IMG/VR virus record: IMGVR_UViG_3300042879_000598
Location: 1-37,015 of that record
Direction: 5' to 3' (one strand)
From: a virus
DNA length: 37,015 bases
The notes under the pieces were generated by a model that did not search any database, was not told the DNA's origin, and was given only the letters and a program-made list of their open reading frames with translations. Made by a program: the position numbers and the translations under genes. Shown here piece by piece: positions 26,053 to 34,787 of this stretch; the stretch's first letter is position 1; each line of letters starts with the position of its first letter.

Positions 26053-28362
26053 TTATGGCCTCAATGCATTTTGATTAGGTTGCTCAATGAGCCGATTGCC
26101 GATCTTAGTAACGGTCACATCCGGTTCCTCGCCGGTCTGAGACACCGCAAAAGATCGAGCGGCGTTGGCGACTTGAGTGCTGAATCTACCCCATGAGTCC
26201 GCGTTCTTAAACTGCGCCAAAAATGCGCTGCGTTCTTTAGTGGGCAAAGCGTTGAGCAGAGCGTTGAAATCGCGTCCGCTCTGTGCGGCCTTGACGATTT
26301 CGTCCATGGTTTCGCGGCCTACTTTCTGCTCAATCGCTTGGACAATTTCGTTCACGGCAGTCGAAGCGCGAGTAAAAAACGGGAATCGCAGACGGGCCGA
26401 TTGCGCCTCAATGATCTCAGCAAGCGGCTTGCGGCCAGCCTTCGCTTGCGCGGCAGCCTTGATGTCTAACTGAACGGCGTTGCCAATGCGCTCAAGGAGC
26501 GGCAAGTCTTTTGCCATCTCTTGCGCAATCCTGTACCGGCCTGACCCAAAGAAGTCTTCCACAACGTCAGGCGACTCGCCCGCCAGCAGATCAACAATCT
26601 TTTTACGGTCGGCAGGCTTGCCGCTTTGATACCACTTACGGATTTGGTCGGCTAACTCCATCCCTCGAATGTCGCTCATGCCGCGCTCAAACGACCGCAA
26701 ATAATCGTTAAAGCCTCTACCGCCAGCCGCCTCAATGCTCTCTTCAATTGCAGGGCGAATTTTCTTTAAAATTGCCGACGCCAGTTTGGCCTGCGAGTCA
26801 GCAGTCTCCCCGCCAGCCAATTCTTTAATGACCCCTGAGATGCCGTTCTTGCGAATGGCATACACGGCTTCCGGCGTAATCACACCATACTGATTCGCCC
26901 AATCGTCAAACATTTGACGGATTTGAGGCAACGCTTTACGCAGCACCGGATTTGTTGCGATGTCCGGGTCGTTCATTAAGTTGTCAATTGGCCCAGTAAA
27001 TCGGTCCACGGTGATCGGCTGAAGACCGCGATCCACCATGCTCTGCAAAGTGTTCTCTGCCGCACGGGCTTGTGCCCCTGCACGCAACGACTCTTCCGCA
27101 GCCGTTCCCGCACGACGCTCTGCGGCAACCGCAATCTCACCGGGGAACGTATAACGACCGGGCGGCCTTACACCAGCTTCGCCAGTGCCTCGGAGATACT
27201 CCCGGGTAAACGTGCCGTCTGGGCCTTCGACCAAACGTGATTGCGTGACCCAGTTCTTCGCCCAATCTTCTGCGCTATCAATCGAAGCCGTAAATTGACG
27301 AACTCGTTGAACAGCGGCTTTGGCGCTTTTTCGAGCAGACGTAGCAATTTCAGCCAAGCGCGGCATGACTTCGCCAGTGCGTCGAGCAGCGGCAAATGAT
27401 TCTTCGCGCATCCGGCCTGTCAGTTCGCTCAATGCGCCCTTGGTCGTTTCACGGGCAGCACGGGCTGTTTCAGCCGTTGGGCCACCGGCAATTCTTGCCA
27501 ATTCGTTAACGGTGTCTTGCGTTTCTTTCAAGCGGAACGCATTGGCAGCGCCCGTCGGACTCATTTCTTCTGCCTTCGCTAGCAACGCAGACAACGCAGG
27601 CAAATCCAACTGTGCCGCAACACGGCTAGGCGGAATGTCTGGTTGAGCGCCGATGTAAGGTATCTGCGTTCGACGCATCGCGTCTTTTAGCGCATTGACC
27701 TCAGTGCCAATCGTTTCGCGCAATAACTTGTTAGCACGCGCCGTCGCTACTCGACCTTGCAGCGCGTCAGCAACGTATCCGCCACCCTTTGCGACGATGC
27801 TGGCAACAGGCGGGGCAAGCAAAGCAACGCCTGTGCTGACGGCAGCGCCCGTTCCAGCCTCATCGACCGGCAACCCACCAATTGCTCCGGGCGCAGCAGC
27901 GCCAACAATACGAGTCGCAACGCGGGTCGGTGCCGCAGCAGTAGTTGGAAGCCCGGTGCGAAATCCGCTCGTCTCAAATGCAGGAGCTAGGGCTTGCGTA
28001 ACACGTTGTATAGCAGGAATCGCCGTACCAGCTAATCGTGTTACCCCGGCCAATACCGGACCAGCCGTAAAGCCGAGACCAACGGCAGCCTGTTGTCTGG
28101 CCTGTTCCTCTAGGGCTTCTTGCGGCAATCGAGCAGTCGTCGATACGTCAACCATACCGGCAGACGGGCCCACAGTGCCCATGCGGCGGAGGAAGCGCCC
28201 AAAGAACCCTTCTTGGCGTTCAGCCGGTATTTCCGTCGGCGCAGCAGGAGGTTCCGCTGCACGCATCCGGCGTATTTCTGCTGCTAAGACTTTCGCGTCA
28301 TCAGTGTTACCCGCCGCGTCAGCCTTAATCAGGGCAGCTTCAAGTTGCGCCACTGTTGCCAT
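26053..28362 (-). CDS. Large ejection (internal virion) protein, 769 aa
   Basis: N-terminus MATVAQLEAALIKADAAGNT with a small helical repeat (DDAKVLAAEIRRMRA), a pattern common to large podovirus internal proteins. Residues about 90-200 are hydrophobic, Gly/Ala-rich (VGLGFTAGPVLAGVTRLAGT, AAVSTGVALLAPPVASIVAK), suiting membrane insertion. The remaining 550 residues are long charged helices. It is probably the P22 gp16-like protein carried in the capsid and injected to form a channel for DNA. No lytic transglycosylase motif was found. Largest gene in the window. Confidence 0.8.
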   Translation of the reverse strand: MATVAQLEAALIKADAAGNTDDAKVLAAEIRRMRAAEPPAAPTEIPAERQEGFFGRFLRRMGTVGPSAGMVDVSTTARLPQEALEEQARQQAAVGLGFTAGPVLAGVTRLAGTAIPAIQRVTQALAPAFETSGFRTGLPTTAAAPTRVATRIVGAAAPGAIGGLPVDEAGTGAAVSTGVALLAPPVASIVAKGGGYVADALQGRVATARANKLLRETIGTEVNALKDAMRRTQIPYIGAQPDIPPSRVAAQLDLPALSALLAKAEEMSPTGAANAFRLKETQDTVNELARIAGGPTAETARAARETTKGALSELTGRMREESFAAARRTGEVMPRLAEIATSARKSAKAAVQRVRQFTASIDSAEDWAKNWVTQSRLVEGPDGTFTREYLRGTGEAGVRPPGRYTFPGEIAVAAERRAGTAAEESLRAGAQARAAENTLQSMVDRGLQPITVDRFTGPIDNLMNDPDIATNPVLRKALPQIRQMFDDWANQYGVITPEAVYAIRKNGISGVIKELAGGETADSQAKLASAILKKIRPAIEESIEAAGGRGFNDYLRSFERGMSDIRGMELADQIRKWYQSGKPADRKKIVDLLAGESPDVVEDFFGSGRYRIAQEMAKDLPLLERIGNAVQLDIKAAAQAKAGRKPLAEIIEAQSARLRFPFFTRASTAVNEIVQAIEQKVGRETMDEIVKAAQSGRDFNALLNALPTKERSAFLAQFKNADSWGRFSTQVANAARSFAVSQTGEEPDVTVTKIGNRLIEQPNQNALRP

Positions 28363-28370
28363 TTACTTGC

Positions 28371-29627
28371 CTACTTGTACTTTTCGAGCAAAGCATCAAT
28401 CGAGGGCGTACCGCCTGTAACGCTTGTTCCGCCCGGACGAATCTTGTTGTACCGCGTTTCCGCCAAGTTCAACAACGATTTAACTTCCGTTTGGAACTCA
28501 CGGGCAGCCTTAATGTATTCTTTTTCATCAACGGCCAAGTTCATGCGATTCAATGCAGCAGTGGCTTTTTCACCTTCTTTTTCCGTGATCTGACCGCCGC
28601 CCTTCAGCGTTTCAAACGCTTGCATAAAAGCAGTTCCGACTGCTTGATCGTGATACGCATTGAAATTTCTTGCGGATGAACCCGGAACAAATCTTGCGCC
28701 AGGAATAATAGATGCGCCCACCGCTTGTTCAAATCCCGCCATGGGCCTTTTGCCCGGCTTGCCGCCTAATTGCGGCACCACAACTTTATTGTTTTGAACC
28801 GTTGCATCACCGAGCATTTGGTCAATAAGCGACAAAGTTCTTTGCGCAGTTGTTTTCGCAGAATTAAACTCGTCAACAAACTTAACGTCAGATTCCGCCC
28901 TTTTACGAGCAGTTGTGACTGAGGCTTGATGCTCTGGCCCTTGAATGTACGCGCTGATGTCTTGTCCGCGTCGTGACACTTCAGCCGATATGTCTTGACC
29001 TCGACGGGTTGTCTCAGCCGTGATGTCTTGACCACGCCTTGTGGTTTCCGCGCCGATGTTTTGGCCGCGTATCGTCGTTTCAGCGGTCAAACGCTCTCCA
29101 GCCGTCGGCGTTGTATATCTTAATTGATCGGCGACGCTCATGCCTTGTGCTTGCAATTGCTGCAATCGAGCGGCTAATTGCGCCGGATCGTCTGGCATTG
29201 CTTCAAACGTCTGCAAGTCCTCCGGGTTCATCAATCCACGACGAACAGCGGAATTTAACCAAGGCGCAACAGACGCCTTATTTAAGCTAGCCGGGTTGTC
29301 TTGATAGGCTTGGAGGAACGATCCTGCCTCTCCAGCAAGTCTTTCAACCTCCAATTTCATAATCTCAAGTTCGTTCTTACGCATCCCTTGACGAGCCGTT
29401 AATGACTCTGCAAGCGGTTTTGCAATTTCTGCACCGCCAGGCCGAACGATCAACTGATTAATGAATCGAGGGTCTTCCAATTGCTCTGGAGTCGCCGCAG
29501 CAAGCATGTTCCGCAATTCTAGGGCTTGGGCTTCTTTTGCGCGTTGCGCACGCGCCTGCCGTCCGAGTTCAAGTCCTTGAACGTAAGAACCCAGTATGTT
29601 GGGAACTTCAATGGGTGTAATAGGCAT
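28371..29627 (-). CDS. Ejection protein with 11-residue repeats, 418 aa
   Basis: Begins MPITPIEVPNILGSYVQGLE and has an alpha-helical first half (LGRQARAQRAKEAQALELRN). Residues 182-225 carry four 11-residue repeats with consensus AETTRRGQDIx. The rest is helical with a Lys-rich end. Proteins with this repeat lie beside large ejection proteins in several P22-like phages, so it is the likely gp20 equivalent. The start overlaps the previous stop (TAATG). It is expected to leave the capsid with the DNA and line the periplasmic channel. Confidence 0.78.
   Translation of the reverse strand: MPITPIEVPNILGSYVQGLELGRQARAQRAKEAQALELRNMLAAATPEQLEDPRFINQLIVRPGGAEIAKPLAESLTARQGMRKNELEIMKLEVERLAGEAGSFLQAYQDNPASLNKASVAPWLNSAVRRGLMNPEDLQTFEAMPDDPAQLAARLQQLQAQGMSVADQLRYTTPTAGERLTAETTIRGQNIGAETTRRGQDITAETTRRGQDISAEVSRRGQDISAYIQGPEHQASVTTARKRAESDVKFVDEFNSAKTTAQRTLSLIDQMLGDATVQNNKVVVPQLGGKPGKRPMAGFEQAVGASIIPGARFVPGSSARNFNAYHDQAVGTAFMQAFETLKGGGQITEKEGEKATAALNRMNLAVDEKEYIKAAREFQTEVKSLLNLAETRYNKIRPGGTSVTGGTPSIDALLEKYK
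28953..29084. repeat. Four 33-bp tandem repeats encoding hendecads
   Basis: Four consecutive 33-base units encode AETTIRGQNIG, AETTRRGQDIT, AETTRRGQDIS and AEVSRRGQDIS. Eleven-residue periodicity corresponds to three turns of an alpha helix and favours a right-handed coiled coil. In-frame units could expand or contract by slippage. Confidence 0.85.
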
Positions 29628-30301
29628 TAGCCTTGCCCTCCGCCAACGCGATCAAAGTACCCGCCTTTGTAAAGGCCGTATCCCATGCCAGCTTGTCCGA
29701 TTGCCTGACCCAGCGCGTTGTATTTAGCGCCATACGCTGACGCACGGCCTTGAGCCGCTTGGCCTGCAATATTGGCGAGTTGCGTTCCGCTTCCAGTAAT
29801 AATGTTTGCTTGCTGGCCTGCAATCGCCGGACCAAGCCCAGCGATAGAAGACAGTACGTTGGTTCGCGCAGCACGCTGACCCATCGCACGGGCCATTGCA
29901 TTTTGGTACTCCTCAGACTTCAATCGTTGGCCGTATTCCGTTACGCCGCGCAACATTGAACCAGAGAGCAACCCGCCACGAGCCGCTGCGGATCGCTCTA
30001 ATGCCCGCATCCCTGCCTCTTCTCGAAGGGCGAACGCAGGATCAAATTGCAGTTCATCGTAACTGGGCATCTTGTAGTATTCGCCACCGGGCGCATAAAG
30101 AGCCGCCAACTGGTTCATTTGCTCCAGCGATATATCGCGGAACGGTTGCGTAGCGGCTAGGGCTTCGCGCTGAGCTGTTAGCGTGGCGTCTTTTTGCTCT
30201 GCGGCGCCTTCGCGAATTGCTCTGGCTTGTTTGCTAGCGCCCCTTGAAGCGACTGCGCCACCAATCAATGCGCTGCCGACAATTGCTGTTGCAATACCCA
30301 T
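29627..30301 (-). CDS. DNA-transfer (ejection) protein, P22 gp7-like, 224 aa
   Basis: Starts with a Gly/Ala-rich hydrophobic helix (AIVGSALIGGAVASRGASKQ), then charged helices and the family-type motif FDPAFALREEAGMRALERSA followed by ARGGLLSGSMLRGVTEYGQR. The C-terminus is Gly-rich (GQAIGQAGMGYGLYKGGYFD). Proteins with this central motif are the smallest of the three ejection proteins in P22-like phages. First of the ejection trio in the leftward order, abutting the GNAT gene. Confidence 0.82.
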   Translation of the reverse strand: MGIATAIVGSALIGGAVASRGASKQARAIREGAAEQKDATLTAQREALAATQPFRDISLEQMNQLAALYAPGGEYYKMPSYDELQFDPAFALREEAGMRALERSAAARGGLLSGSMLRGVTEYGQRLKSEEYQNAMARAMGQRAARTNVLSSIAGLGPAIAGQQANIITGSGTQLANIAGQAAQGRASAYGAKYNALGQAIGQAGMGYGLYKGGYFDRVGGGQG

Positions 30302-30760
30302 TTACGCGACCTCTTTAAAAAACGTCCGCTCCATAGGGCGGTATCCGCTGTTTCTGTAAATTTGCTCCATTTTGGGAGCGTTCTGATCCTCAAGGGCAAC
30401 CATAAACAAGGCTTTTGCGCCACGCTCAGATGCCCACGACTCTATCGCATCATACAATTTCTTACCAATACCATTCCCACGGGCCTCTGGCAGCATCCAC
30501 CACCAAAGTTCCTGTGCGACTTTGTTCTTTCGGCTAAAAAACATTGGGTAAACCACGGCACCGGCAATGCCAATAATCTTCCCATTGTCTTCTACAACCC
30601 AAATGCCCATGTCAGGCTCTTCAATGCCCGATAAAAAAAAGTTTGTAAATCCATTGGCATCGAACGGCAACGCACAATGGACAGGCGATGCCTGCTGGAA
30701 AGCCTCACCCAGCACTAAATACTGGTCTAGGTCTTCAGCAACTGCCTGCCGAATAATCAC
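30302..30760 (-). CDS. GNAT family N-acetyltransferase, 152 aa
   Basis: GTG start overlapping the previous stop. The fold pattern is complete: MIIRQAVAEDLDQYLVLGEA (strand 1, helix 1), GIWVVEDNGKIIGIAGAVVY (strands 2-4), the acetyl-CoA loop PEARGNGIGKKLYDAIESWA with R94-G-N-G-I-G99, and LFMVALEDQNAPKMEQIYRN, SGYRPMERTF at the end. It lies among virion genes, not with metabolism genes. A virion or host protein could be its substrate. Confidence 0.9.
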   Translation of the reverse strand: MIIRQAVAEDLDQYLVLGEAFQQASPVHCALPFDANGFTNFFLSGIEEPDMGIWVVEDNGKIIGIAGAVVYPMFFSRKNKVAQELWWWMLPEARGNGIGKKLYDAIESWASERGAKALFMVALEDQNAPKMEQIYRNSGYRPMERTFFKEVA

Positions 30761-31092
30761 GATACTTCTCGCCCTGACGCCCGAATGTTAATGGCCGTCG
30801 CCGCAGAGGCCAGCGTTGAGATATACCCGCCGGGGGCCAGAATGTGGCCGACCAGTTCGGGAAAGGTATACGTCTCAGACGGCAGCAAGGTCTTAGCCTT
30901 GACGATAAGGTTCTGGTTTCCGGCGTTATCAAAGCCGGTTACAAGGTTGACCGAGATCGTCCGGGCCGTCGTGTCGTAGTTCGTAGCCGTGAACTTGTCG
31001 ATAATGGCCGACACGTTCGTGGCTGTGTACTGCGTCGTCTGGGACGCTTCGGCAATTTTGGCCGGGATTAAAACTCTGAGATTAACTGCCAT
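30757..31092 (-). CDS. Putative virion protein, 111 aa, beta-rich
   Basis: Starts MAVNLRVLIPAKIAEASQTT and is a beta-strand alternation rich in Thr, Asn and Val (NVSAIIDKFTATNYDTTART, ISVNLVTGFDNAGNQNLIVK), ending NIRASGREVS. Small proteins of this type are frequent between fibre and ejection genes in podoviruses and are predicted structural. No family name recalled with confidence. GTGA overlap couples it to the GNAT gene. Confidence 0.68.
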   Translation of the reverse strand: MAVNLRVLIPAKIAEASQTTQYTATNVSAIIDKFTATNYDTTARTISVNLVTGFDNAGNQNLIVKAKTLLPSETYTFPELVGHILAPGGYISTLASAATAINIRASGREVS

Positions 31093-31100
31093 GTGTCACC

Positions 31101-31733
31101 TTAAAACGTAAAGACCATACGGACGCGGCCATTGAGTCCAGCCTCGCCGTCAAAGAACTCTCCGCCGTTGCCGCCTGCACCGGCTGTCAAAGAGTTGACG
31201 CCAGCAATCCCCGTCGCCCCGGCTTGCGTATACAACGCCCCACCGTTGCCAGCCGTGTTAGTCGTATTGCCACCCGAAGCTGAACCGCCAGCGCCTTGCT
31301 GGGCAAACTGGCCTGAGTCGCCACCGTTACCGGCGTTTGAGGTCATGGTCGTAATTGTGTAAGTCCCAGAATATACATTTGAGTATGTACCCGGTTCCCC
31401 ATTAGGCGAAAATCCTGTGCCGCCCGCACCGCCTGCGCCGACAGTGTAATTAATTGTTTTACCAGAATCTGGCCCGGTCAACACCAAGATGGTTTTGCTA
31501 TAACCACCACCACCACCGCCGCCGCCGGGGAACACCTCTGGTTCACCCGGAGCAATAAAGCCGATGTAGCCATAACCGCCGCCACCACCTGCACCCCAGC
31601 ATTCAATCGTGACGCCAATAGCCGACGCCGGGATCGTCACTGACCCCGTGCCTGGTTCAGATGCGTCATAAACGCCCGCACCGGCACCGCCGGTTGAGCC
31701 ATTAATCAAGGATGCAAGGATCGCAGCGCCCAT
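31101..31733 (-). CDS. Glycine-rich adhesin-like protein, 210 aa
   Basis: About one third Gly, in blocks such as WGAGGGGGYGYIGF, VGAGGAGGTGF and GAGGSASGGNTTNTAGNGGA, separated by short strands (TIECWGAG, KTINYTVGAG). The last strand (GRVRMVFTF) is a common ending of Gly-rich phage tip proteins. Such runs resemble polyglycine-II helices in the gp38 receptor-binding adhesin of S16/T2-type phages. It lies directly after a fibre-like gene, so a fibre-tip adhesin is likely. The receptor is unknown. Confidence 0.75.
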   Translation of the reverse strand: MGAAILASLINGSTGGAGAGVYDASEPGTGSVTIPASAIGVTIECWGAGGGGGYGYIGFIAPGEPEVFPGGGGGGGGYSKTILVLTGPDSGKTINYTVGAGGAGGTGFSPNGEPGTYSNVYSGTYTITTMTSNAGNGGDSGQFAQQGAGGSASGGNTTNTAGNGGALYTQAGATGIAGVNSLTAGAGGNGGEFFDGEAGLNGRVRMVFTF

Positions 31734-32533
31734 TAGGTCAAGCCCGCTCCGCTAATCAGCCACGAGGTCGCGCCGATTTTGATACAGGTCGCCACGCCAT
31801 TTTGAGCCAAGGTTCGGGTGCCGGTCGTCGTGCTGTTCACAAGCGTCAAAGTGTCGGACGTAATCGCAATCGACAGAGACGTCGCGTTGACGTTAATGAT
31901 GACGATGACCGTTCCCGTGGGATATGGCACTGACGCGTTAGCCGGAATCGTAAGGGTCAAGCTTGACCCGTTCATTACGATGGTTTTGCTAGCATCTGAG
32001 GCAATCAGCGTGTAGTTGCCCGTCTGACTGTTCTGCGGAGCGTCTCGATACCCAACCGGATAGTTTGTATTGGTCGGTGCGTTATCAGGAATAAGCGCAG
32101 TTCCCGTAAAGGTCGGGCTGGCAATCGGAGCGTAAGTCGTTGCAGCCGTGGCCGCAGACAATGCATCGGTAATGCCATAACCCGCGAGAGTTGTCGGGGT
32201 GCCCGTTACCTCAGTCCACGAAACGCCAGCGACCGTCAAATCGTTGACGCCAGAGATGTCATCATAAGTTCCAATCTGCACGTTGGCAGAAGTTGTCAGC
32301 ACAAACTTGTACGTGACCGCCTCTGACAACCAGACTTCACTTGTGGTGCGTCCAGCCGAATTGAGAACAATAGGATTAGTATTTGGGGTCGCGCCGGAAA
32401 CGCTTGTGTAAGTCGCTTGTGGCGTCGTCGTTCCAGCCGCGTAAGTAAAAATCTTACCGCCAGATAACGGATTTCCGCTGTTGTCGAAAAACTGTGCCCC
32501 TGCTCCGGCAAGAGGCGAAAGGAAAACAGTCAT
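31733..32533 (-). CDS. Tail fibre protein with head-binding-like N-terminus
   Basis: A 266-residue protein. The first 75 residues (PLAGAGAQFFDNSGNPLSGG, KIFTYAAGTTTPQATYTS, NTNPIVLNSAGRTTSEVWLS) match a domain at the start of many phage spikes and fibres that attaches them to the virion. The middle (ALSAATAATTYAPIASPTFT) is a fibre shaft repeat, and the end is a small beta domain (TLAQNGVATCIKIGATSWLI). It overlaps the Gly-rich gene by one base, suggesting fibre and tip adhesin are made together. Confidence 0.82.
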   Translation of the reverse strand: MTVFLSPLAGAGAQFFDNSGNPLSGGKIFTYAAGTTTPQATYTSVSGATPNTNPIVLNSAGRTTSEVWLSEAVTYKFVLTTSANVQIGTYDDISGVNDLTVAGVSWTEVTGTPTTLAGYGITDALSAATAATTYAPIASPTFTGTALIPDNAPTNTNYPVGYRDAPQNSQTGNYTLIASDASKTIVMNGSSLTLTIPANASVPYPTGTVIVIINVNATSLSIAITSDTLTLVNSTTTGTRTLAQNGVATCIKIGATSWLISGAGLT

Positions 32534-33234
32534 AAATTCACCTGAGTAACGGTAAGAATAATAGACGGAATAGCCGGTACAGGCGCTGCCGCCGCAAAAT
32601 AGGCAAGTTGCACGTCAGTGCTGTCAGTCGCCCACATGATCTGAATGTAATCGCCGTTAGACGCTTCTTGGAACACGCTGGCGGACGCAAAAATTTCGCC
32701 GTTGTTTCCTTTAATGCGGATGCGTGACGCCGAATCTGCAATATCCGTCCCGTTCTTGCGGAACCATACGTCAGCAATCGCGTCACCACCAGACGTTTTG
32801 TCAAACTGTATCGAAAAATTAAAGTTAAAAACGCCGGGGTTTTGAATCAAAATTTGCGACGTTGTGGTTCCTCGTCTAACCCCTACGCCATACGCTGTCG
32901 TATTGAACGTAATAGGATAGGCGGTATTTATTGCCGCCGCTGTTTGCGTAGTTGTGTCGTAGAACATGCCGTAGTTCGGCGTATTCAGCGGCAGTAACGG
33001 AGGCGCAATTTTCAACGCGTCAATTTCTTTTTGTAGCTCTGGGATAGCATCTTCTGTCGTCGCCGCCAGCGCCGGGGTCAACTCTAAGTCGGCAGTCGTG
33101 ATCTGCGTCGTGCCACCGCCCGTTAATTGGAACTGGTTATTGAGAAACCGGAACCACTCACGGGAAATCAACCCCGTCCGCTCGTCAATGAACGGTACGC
33201 GTGGGGCTGGAATGTTGGTCGTATTGTCAACCAT
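32530..33234 (-). CDS. Virion/tail protein with jelly-roll-like C-terminus
   Basis: A 234-residue protein. The start (PAPRVPFIDERTGLISREWF, RFLNNQFQLTGGGTTQ) is common to phage structural proteins that sit next to gp10. A helical linker follows (EDAIPELQKEIDALK). Residues about 90-225 (YGMFYDTTTQTAAAINTAYP, FNFNFSIQFDKTSGGDAIAD, VWFRKNGTDIADSASRIRIK) look like a C1q/TNF-type jelly roll. Overlaps both neighbours. Possibly a tail-needle or fibre component; exact role unknown. Confidence 0.75.
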   Translation of the reverse strand: MVDNTTNIPAPRVPFIDERTGLISREWFRFLNNQFQLTGGGTTQITTADLELTPALAATTEDAIPELQKEIDALKIAPPLLPLNTPNYGMFYDTTTQTAAAINTAYPITFNTTAYGVGVRRGTTTSQILIQNPGVFNFNFSIQFDKTSGGDAIADVWFRKNGTDIADSASRIRIKGNNGEIFASASVFQEASNGDYIQIMWATDSTDVQLAYFAAAAPVPAIPSIILTVTQVNL

Positions 33235-34784
33235 TACGCGTCAGTCGGGCTAAGTTGTAGCTCCGCTCCCATAATGGCAACAATTACCGGATCAGTTCCC
33301 GATACCTCATAAACTCGGTCACGAGACTTCATTGTTGCGCCGAGCCGACGCCAGATGACGCGGGTTTCAGTTGCACCAATCGCGCCGACATCGCGCCAAT
33401 ACTCGTTGCTCCAAGTGTGACCGCCATCGTCAGACCAGCGCAGCATAACTTGCGGATCAGAACCAATGTTGGCCCCAATCGTTGCAAATATAGAACTTGG
33501 CTCGGTATTCGGTGAGACGGCTTGTTCTGTCTCCAGTTCTAGCAACGTCTCAGTTGCCAGAATCTGATCGAGCGCAGAACTTGACTCATCCCCCGACAAC
33601 CCAACGCCCGTTTGGCAATCTAGCTGCAACTGGTGATGGATCGTTCGAGTAAGGTTGTTTTGCCCGGTGGGCAGCGCACGCCATCGACGTAGCCACTTTT
33701 GAACGACGTTATCATCCAAATAAGTCGCCAAACTAAACTCGTAGAGATTGCCGTTTTGGAAATCGCCTACGGTTGGATTACCGTTAAACGGCGCATGGCA
33801 GTTCGAACGATGTCGGCGGTATTCGCCGTTAACAAGCGCAGCACGTTCGTGCCACGAACCTGTCGCGGCGTCATACACCCATGTGGTTTGCGCACTCGGA
33901 AAAATAAGTACGTAAAACGCATGGCCGTCTTGCTGGTAGGTATATGCCAGCGCATCCGACATGTTGTCGTATTGCTGGATCGCAAACTCTACGGCGTGAG
34001 TCGATACACGCACACCCTGATAGCCTTGGGCGCGATAGACGATGCCTTGACCTCGTGCGTCGGCTCCAAGCCAAAACACGCTGTTATCGAGTTTGGCTAC
34101 GCTATACGGGGCAATACATCCGATTTCGTTGTATGCACCTTGGATACGCTCAAGCGGGAAATCGGGGTTGCCCGAGTTGTACCAGACTTCAACTGAGTTG
34201 GTGCCAAACAGCCACGCCTCGCGGTGGTCGATGATGATTGATACCAGCCCGTCAGGCGAGCCTTCGGCACTGGCAAAATCAAGCGGATCAACAGACAAAC
34301 CGTCTAAAAGCTGCGTTACCCAGATACGCTGGCTATTGGGTTCGTTGAATACAAAGTACCCATCCAGATACCCGACTGTTACCGCGCCAGGAAAATCTGG
34401 GTCAGTAATTTGCTGAAACGCATTTGTGGTGTAGTTGTAGATGAAACCATCTGGGTTACACGCGACAAACAACTGAAAGCCGTTATCAGCCATCGACACC
34501 GGGCCAGTGCCGGTAATGTTGCCGAGCTTGGTGATCGTAATGTTAGGCGTAACCTTAAAAAGCTCACTGCCCGAAGCAACATATAGGTTGTTATCAAAAC
34601 TCCACAGCCCACGAATCGGCCCTTGACCGACCGAAGCGATCAGCTTCATGCCGGGGCATCGCTGTAGGTAAGCAGGCTCCTTACCGCCCTCGGGTATAAC
34701 TTCGGGATACAAATTGACCATGCGTGCGTCTGCCGCGTTAGGGCTACGCACGACATAGGATGAGCCGAGGATCGGCGTCTTCAT
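33234..34784 (-). CDS. Packaged DNA stabilisation protein, P22 gp10-like
   Basis: A 516-residue protein (P22 gp10 is 472). The N-terminal region (SSYVVRSPNAADARMVNLYP, PAYLQRCPGMKLIASVGQGP) and the series of beta-propeller-like blades (GLWSFDNNLYVASGSELFKV, GYLDGYFVFNEPNSQRIWVT, SIIIDHREAWLFGTNSVEVW) are typical of this family. The C-terminal part has WSDDGGHTWSNEYWRD and EVSGTDPVIVAIMGAELQL. It plugs the tail hub beneath gp4 to hold the packaged DNA. Confidence 0.92.
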   Translation of the reverse strand: MKTPILGSSYVVRSPNAADARMVNLYPEVIPEGGKEPAYLQRCPGMKLIASVGQGPIRGLWSFDNNLYVASGSELFKVTPNITITKLGNITGTGPVSMADNGFQLFVACNPDGFIYNYTTNAFQQITDPDFPGAVTVGYLDGYFVFNEPNSQRIWVTQLLDGLSVDPLDFASAEGSPDGLVSIIIDHREAWLFGTNSVEVWYNSGNPDFPLERIQGAYNEIGCIAPYSVAKLDNSVFWLGADARGQGIVYRAQGYQGVRVSTHAVEFAIQQYDNMSDALAYTYQQDGHAFYVLIFPSAQTTWVYDAATGSWHERAALVNGEYRRHRSNCHAPFNGNPTVGDFQNGNLYEFSLATYLDDNVVQKWLRRWRALPTGQNNLTRTIHHQLQLDCQTGVGLSGDESSSALDQILATETLLELETEQAVSPNTEPSSIFATIGANIGSDPQVMLRWSDDGGHTWSNEYWRDVGAIGATETRVIWRRLGATMKSRDRVYEVSGTDPVIVAIMGAELQLSPTDA

Positions 34785-34787
34785 GGA

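Noticed and set aside
27695-28420. 241-residue plus-strand frame opposite the large ejection protein
   Set aside because: Ala/Pro-rich antisense shadow caused by Gly/Ala codons in the true gene.
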